Assembly: GCF_013403565.1 (NCBI RefSeq)
Contig: NZ_CP058627.1
Span: 3,224,001-3,288,000 of the forward strand
DNA: 64,000 bases
Origin: Chitinibacter bivalviorum
Lineage (GTDB): Bacteria; Pseudomonadota; Gammaproteobacteria; Burkholderiales; Chitinibacteraceae
Reading direction: 5' to 3'
The first letter of the stretch is position 1; each line of letters begins with the position of its first letter. A program made the translations under genes and the position numbers. Under the pieces are notes generated by a model. It saw nothing but the letters and a program-made list of their open reading frames with translations. It did no database searches and was not told where the DNA came from. Below, piece after piece: positions 62,929 through 64,000 of this stretch.

Positions 62929-63651
62929 CTATTTATCGTTTGGGAGATAGCGCTCTTTGATGCGGCGATAGGTGCCATTGGCTTTGATTTGCGCAAGCCC
63001 CTGATTAAATTGATCGCGCAACTTGGCGTCATTAAATAGCACTTTGTACTCGGTAGGCGGAAAGATAGCGTGAAAAGAGAGTGGTTGTTTGGTATCAAAT
63101 TTATCGGCAATTTGCGGATTGAGATATTCAAAAATAAGCCGATCGGCAATTACGACATCAGTGCGTTGGCTATAGAGCAATTTATTTTGTGTTAATTGAT
63201 CTGGATATTCTTGGTAAGTGGCTAGATTGATCGCCAGCGCATATTGCGGCCCCAGTGAGATCCGTGCATTTTGAAACGCCGAAACGGTGTGTCCCGCCAA
63301 GTCTTCGACGTGCTGGATGTTAAATTGCCGGCTTTTTAAGGTGATGGCGTAGTTTTGATAACTAATGTGTGACTCAGACCAATAGCCCGTCGCGCCCGAG
63401 TTTTCATTGACCGTTGTGACGGCATCGAGTGCTTTGATTTTGGCTGAATAAAGTGCTCTTGCGGGGGGCAGAAAAGAAAACTTGACGTCGATGCCGCGCG
63501 CTTGAAATGCGGCGCGAACAATATCGAGCTCATAGCCGCTGGCTGTTTCGGGGATGACATAAGGTGGCAGTACATAGCCCGTACCAATCGTGACGACTTT
63601 TTGTGCCCAACACGGCATGGCAAGGAGCAGGGCTAGCAGGAATCGAATCAT
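62929..63651 (-). CDS. Family-3 periplasmic substrate-binding protein (orphan) 2
   Basis: The 240-residue protein has a signal peptide (about 16 residues, ending CWA) and the SBP_bac_3 fold with YVLPPYVIPETASGYELDIVRAAF and FSFLPPARALYSA. It belongs to the same broad family as the protein at 61863 but differs clearly in sequence. No transporter partner is encoded nearby. It converges with slyX with four bases between the stops. Confidence 0.8.
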   Translation of the reverse strand: MIRFLLALLLAMPCWAQKVVTIGTGYVLPPYVIPETASGYELDIVRAAFQARGIDVKFSFLPPARALYSAKIKALDAVTTVNENSGATGYWSESHISYQNYAITLKSRQFNIQHVEDLAGHTVSAFQNARISLGPQYALAINLATYQEYPDQLTQNKLLYSQRTDVVIADRLIFEYLNPQIADKFDTKQPLSFHAIFPPTEYKVLFNDAKLRDQFNQGLAQIKANGTYRRIKERYLPNDK

Positions 63652-63823
63652 TGGTCTCTCCGTCTCTGCTGTTAATTAAAGTTGATGCCGCAGCGAAAAC
63701 CAAAGTTTTTGCTGCAACTGCCATAAGAGTTTGACCATTGACCTGTCTAAAGTGTTGGTCGAGATATTGTTTTATATCGTTTTACGCTAGCAAGAAGAAA
63801 AGCCTTGTTAGCGAGGTGGTGTG

Positions 63824-64000
63824 ATGAAGTTATTGATATGTTTGTTTTTGCTGGCGATGCCAGCGGTGGCTAGTGCGGCAGAAACCGCAGCAATTGAATC
63901 AGCTCCGGTTCTGTCTCAAACTGAAAAATCGATTTTTCAATTCTTGGATGACTGGGCTTTAGCTTGGCATAACCAGGCTTTAAATGCCTATCTCGGGTTT
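63824..64000 (+). CDS. Secreted protein, NTF2-like N-terminus (partial)
   Basis: The first 59 residues are visible. They show a signal peptide (MKLLICLFLLAMPAVASA) and then a stretch DDWALAWHNQALNAYLGF, which resembles the start of SnoaL/NTF2-like domains found in some exported enzymes such as L,D-transpeptidases. GAGGTGGTG lies upstream. The gene runs off the right edge, so the family is a guess. Confidence 0.6.
   Translation, partial: MKLLICLFLLAMPAVASAAETAAIESAPVLSQTEKSIFQFLDDWALAWHNQALNAYLGF

Overview
The window looks like chromosomal DNA of a Gram-negative, chitin-degrading betaproteobacterium, most likely of the order Neisseriales (Chitinibacter/Deefgea-like). I infer this from a large GH18 chitinase with two chitin-binding modules beside type II secretion genes, a Neisseria-type porin, a small betaproteobacterial H-NS with the TWTGRGRKP-type C-terminus, PilS/PilR, and ordinary housekeeping genes (rnpB, argB, uvrD, ttcA, rppH, kup). 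The genus is a guess; no 16S rRNA gene or tRNA gene was recognised here.

Layout. 1-534: the tail of an unknown gene, then yjdM with a MerR-like promoter. 708-10537: a type II secretion locus split into two divergent arms, gspE-gspD-gspC (minus) and gspF-G-H-I-J-K (plus). gspL, gspM and gspN are absent from the window. The plus arm is full of repeats: two REP pairs, a 58-bp palindrome, and three copies of a roughly 160-180 bp element, two of them forming a large inverted repeat just before gspJ. 10652-13854: a DUF6268 outer-membrane protein and a PhoD-like phosphatase, convergent, each preceded by the same 12-bp palindrome. 14308-17058: the chitinase, preceded by a perfect 15-bp inverted repeat. 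17502-25997: an ACT-domain regulator with a periplasmic binding protein, a MidA-type methyltransferase, a flavoprotein, an Ig-like lipoprotein, ttcA, a spermidine-synthase-like gene and rppH. 26043-28986: pilS-pilR.

29205-34091: an orphan PhnD-like binding protein, a YhcC radical SAM protein, ampD and kup. 34261-35714: an intact IS30-family element with a 3-bp target duplication, inserted 60 bp upstream of a porin gene. 36866-39080: a HAD phosphatase, a CBS-domain protein and argB (minus). 39275-45536: TetR, membrane-fusion protein, RND pump and TolC-like channel. 45614-53435: hns, uvrD, a TPR protein with a degenerate receiver domain, a hybrid kinase with an HPt domain, and an exported metallophosphatase. 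53497-53691: a MITE-like element with 26-bp terminal inverted repeats and an 8-bp target duplication. 53732-54825: a DsbA/DsbB-like pair. 55444-58767: a DUF3011-like secreted protein, rnpB with a clear sigma-70 promoter, an HDOD protein, a SemiSWEET and an RDD protein. 58932-64000: a class D beta-lactamase, ycaO, two orphan family-3 binding proteins, slyX, and the start of a secreted protein.

How it fits together. The secretion locus and the chitinase suggest extracellular chitin use; that the chitinase is exported by this type II system is inferred. Most other genes are conserved chromosomal functions. The less ordinary content is non-coding: several repeat families, a MITE, candidate operators, and a short motif (about TGGGTATTGCYCTAAAGAT) that recurs just downstream of gene ends in the sense orientation.
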